Source of the DNA: Candidatus Huberarchaeum crystalense
GTDB lineage: Archaea > Huberarchaeota > Huberarchaeia > Huberarchaeales > Huberarchaeaceae
NCBI GenBank assembly: GCA_002789275.1
Contig: PFSX01000049.1
Location: 1 to 7,210, forward strand
Length of the DNA: 7,210 nucleotides
Direction of reading: 5' to 3'
The notes below the pieces were generated by a model that was given only the letters and a program-made list of their open reading frames with translations, had not been told where the DNA came from and did no database searches. The position numbers were made by a program, and so were the translations under genes. Of the stretch, positions 6,601-7,210 are shown in pieces. Positions within the stretch are counted from its first letter, which is position 1, and each line of letters starts with the position of its first letter.

Positions 6601-7083
6601 GTACCAAGAATTCTTGAAGCGCATGTTTTGGAAAATAAAGGTTGTATTGAAACGCGCGGGAGTAATATATTGGGTGTTTTGAAAAATGAATTAGTAGATC
6701 CAACTCGTGTTTTTTCTAATAATATTATAGAAATGACCAAAATCTTTGGTTTAGAAGCAGGTCGCGCCACATTTTTAGAAAATATAAATATTATTTTTAC
6801 AGCTCAAGGTATTGATGTGCGCGAGGAATTTTTAGATTTGCTCGCAGATAGATTATTTTTCTATGGAAAACCTTTAGGAATTATGCGGTTTGGTGTGCTA
6901 GCACAAAAGGATGCGCTATTAACAAAAATTGCATTTGAATCCCCAAAACAAAATATTATTAACTCAGCAATTTATGGCAGTGATACAAATTTCAAGCACA
7001 ATATTATGGAAAATGTGATTGTAGGCCAAATTGTTCCTGTTGGAACTGGATTGTGGAATATTAAAGCAAAGTCACCTAAATAA
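3658..7083 (+). CDS. rpoA: DNA-directed RNA polymerase subunit A, A' and A'' in one chain (Rpo1)
   Basis: This is the largest catalytic subunit of archaeal RNA polymerase. Most archaea encode it as two genes (A' about 880 and A'' about 390 residues); here it is a single 1141-residue chain. In order: clamp core with KFGLLSPE-like MSFGLLSPE (about 13-21); a zinc site at C62, C65, C72, H75 followed by GHFGHIEL; a second zinc site at C102, C105, C152, C155; clamp/lid region ending in GKRTDYAARSVIS (319-331, switch region); NRQPSLH (422-428); the active-site NADFDGDEMN with metal-binding D459, D461, D463; the funnel motif SGARGG...GQQ (690-709); EARGFIKS (736-743) leading into the bridge helix (about 749-777); trigger loop with QSALSAFHFAG (846-856); and the A'' C-terminal part with DPTR, SNNIIEM, GLEAGR and ENVIVGQIVPVGTG. 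There is no heptad-repeat tail. It starts in an ATGA overlap with rpoB behind a strong Shine-Dalgarno. The foot/linker between A' and A'' is nearly absent and the bridge helix and trigger loop are unusual. Confidence 0.96.
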   Translation: MIENINLKKIESMSFGLLSPEMIKKIAVVNINNYQLYNEDGFVIPNGLADSRMGVITPGVRCETCHGMMNQCYGHFGHIELSRPIINPLFARKIHHILSYTCQSCGALLFSDKKKQELNALKNRLEIQGKSLNNILHMIDDYLKLVEKPKTCPFCNTNQDKIILELPWDYFFNDHEHNINPIQIRTWLEKVKTEDLVYLGFNPLNRPEWMIFTHFLVAPLTVRPTITLETGVKAEDDLTHKYADILRINNYLSASLEKGAPEVVIEDMWSLLQYHIGTLIDNELSRVAVARHPSSNIPLNTLIQRLTSKDGMFRNNLLGKRTDYAARSVISADPYLKLDEVGVPETIARNMGISDVVTSRNIEEMKSYILNSGTYPSALNVVLPTGSKRRITAENKEELASSLAPGWIIFRNAKDGDILIFNRQPSLHKYSVMAFKAKVLPGIRAFRFNPVLTSPFNADFDGDEMNVWFLQDIEARAEAEALMKVKYNLISARDGSLLIKPKHGHISSLYLMSHDKSLISFSQAQQILSNCSFDVISNLKSKDSYLPLEILSAIFPKDYEYKGKDVIIKDGIISGILTNKTVGVLIKDFYIKRTPEEAAKLIENICNISLSYLIQYRGFTVGLSDYVVNKKVENTIDSFIETKYAEAEKKIRSMKEQEIIYELDNIRNNVYDILLKNANINSSAHIMAISGARGGYPNFGKMVGMCGQQIITNGRPEIGYDGRAISHIKRDNTSPEARGFIKSNFKKGLTPREFVFASYSSRESFITAYTIIPETGYGERKLVYALQDLYMDDKNIIRDGDSNVVTFEYTKNKFVENLKYQNFDCPPVGAPVGIIIAHALSEKISQSALSAFHFAGSSGSLIGTMASNDLLAFLEMRANPPKELMQIYPKQPTDLINLADQLVQRKIQDYVSDVKLDVENGILLLTCSDKADVEFIVKQLEHSKTYDLTENGNELRFSIKKIGFKEIMFLKNRILRKIVRGVPRILEAHVLENKGCIETRGSNILGVLKNELVDPTRVFSNNIIEMTKIFGLEAGRATFLENINIIFTAQGIDVREEFLDLLADRLFFYGKPLGIMRFGVLAQKDALLTKIAFESPKQNIINSAIYGSDTNFKHNIMENVIVGQIVPVGTGLWNIKAKSPK

Positions 7084-7105
7084 ATATAAAATTTACTGAG
7101 CAAAC

Positions 7106-7149
7106 AAAAACCCCGGATATAAATAAATATGCTTGTTTTTGGGGTTTTT
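7106..7149 (+). terminator. Stem-loop and U-run terminator after rpoA, possibly bidirectional
   Basis: AAAAACCCC (7106-7114) and GGGGTTTTT (7141-7149) form a perfect 9-bp stem around a 26-base AT-rich loop, in which ATAT/ATAT (7117-7120 and 7127-7130) can pair again. U-runs at 7136-7140 and 7145-7149 provide the archaeal-type termination tract. The stem starts 23 bases after the rpoA stop. The A-run on its left side would give a U-run on the opposite strand, so it could also serve a convergent gene to the right. Confidence 0.65.
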
Positions 7150-7210
7150 ATACCCAAAAGTTATATGCTTCTACAAAGTGCAACCCTTTTTAAACTACCT
7201 TGCTAAAAGA

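Noticed and set aside
6384..6770. 128-codon minus-strand open frame inside rpoA
   Set aside because: It is antisense to the conserved A'' C-terminal part and reads as low-complexity shadow sequence.
428..7083. Giant-virus or eukaryotic origin of the RNAP genes
   Set aside because: The H-B-A operon order, the short H form without the eukaryotic N-terminal domain, Shine-Dalgarno coupling and the lack of a heptad tail favour an archaeon.
3658..7083. Intein or frameshift within rpoA or rpoB
   Set aside because: The conserved blocks follow one another in the expected order and frame with no large insertion and no break, so neither is supported.
6972..7157. Minus-strand open frame crossing the rpoA end and the terminator
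   Set aside because: It runs through the terminator stem and the rpoA C-terminus and shows no motif.
7190..7210. Possible 3' end of a convergent minus-strand gene (six codons then TAA)
   Set aside because: All three minus frames hit stops in this short edge segment, so a stop here carries no weight without sequence beyond the window. A bidirectional terminator would fit it, but that is not enough.
1..7210. CRISPR array, tRNA, rRNA, insertion sequence or attachment site
   Set aside because: Nearly all of the window is coding and the short flanks show no spaced repeats, cloverleaf, transposase or flanking duplications.

Overview
The window holds a compact archaeal RNA polymerase (RNAP) operon on the + strand: rpoH (Rpo5/H, 142-387), rpoB (Rpo2/B, best start ATG 428, stop 3661) and an uninterrupted rpoA (Rpo1, 3658-7083) that joins A' and A'' in one chain. 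RpoH is the short archaeal form of Rpb5, which bacteria lack. The gene order H-B-A, a TATA-like element and the archaeal/eukaryotic style of B and A all point to an archaeon. The DNA is AT-rich (roughly 30% G+C by eye). The RNAP proteins are short and have lost several near-universal residues, so a fast-evolving, possibly genome-reduced lineage (DPANN-like or another deep symbiotic archaeon) is my inference. The window alone does not fix the taxon. An undivided A subunit is known from Thaumarchaeota and Korarchaeota, but these sequences do not look like ordinary members of either.

Layout. Positions 1-141 are a non-coding, A- and T-rich promoter region. It has a 13-base A run, a perfect tandem 11-bp repeat (91-112) and a TATA-like box (116-125) close enough to the rpoH start to suggest a leaderless or nearly leaderless mRNA. 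A weak possibility is a divergent membrane-protein gene starting at 52 on the minus strand. rpoH is followed by a 40-bp gap that a tiny GTG-to-TGA reading frame fills exactly, then rpoB. The rpoB stop overlaps the rpoA start (ATGA), and a strong Shine-Dalgarno sequence precedes rpoA. A stem with a U-run right after rpoA (7106-7149) looks like a terminator. The three genes therefore seem to form a complete transcription unit, without the L30e/nusA/rpsL/rpsG genes that often follow in archaea. The last 60 bases hold no recognisable gene.

Function and oddities. Together the genes encode the catalytic core and the H subunit of the archaeal RNAP. The metal-binding aspartates (DFDGD in A, ED in B) and the A-subunit zinc cysteines are intact, so the enzyme is probably active. 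Other normally invariant parts are altered: the bridge helix has lost its GG and K-T-A residues and gained a proline; the trigger-loop flanks (GEPGTQ and GxPRL) are replaced; the foot/linker between A' and A'' is nearly gone; and B has lost its C-terminal zinc-ribbon cysteines and altered its ETPEGPN, NQSPRNTYQ and RHGQKG motifs. Separately, the window is strongly enriched in the palindromes GCGC and CGCG despite its low G+C.
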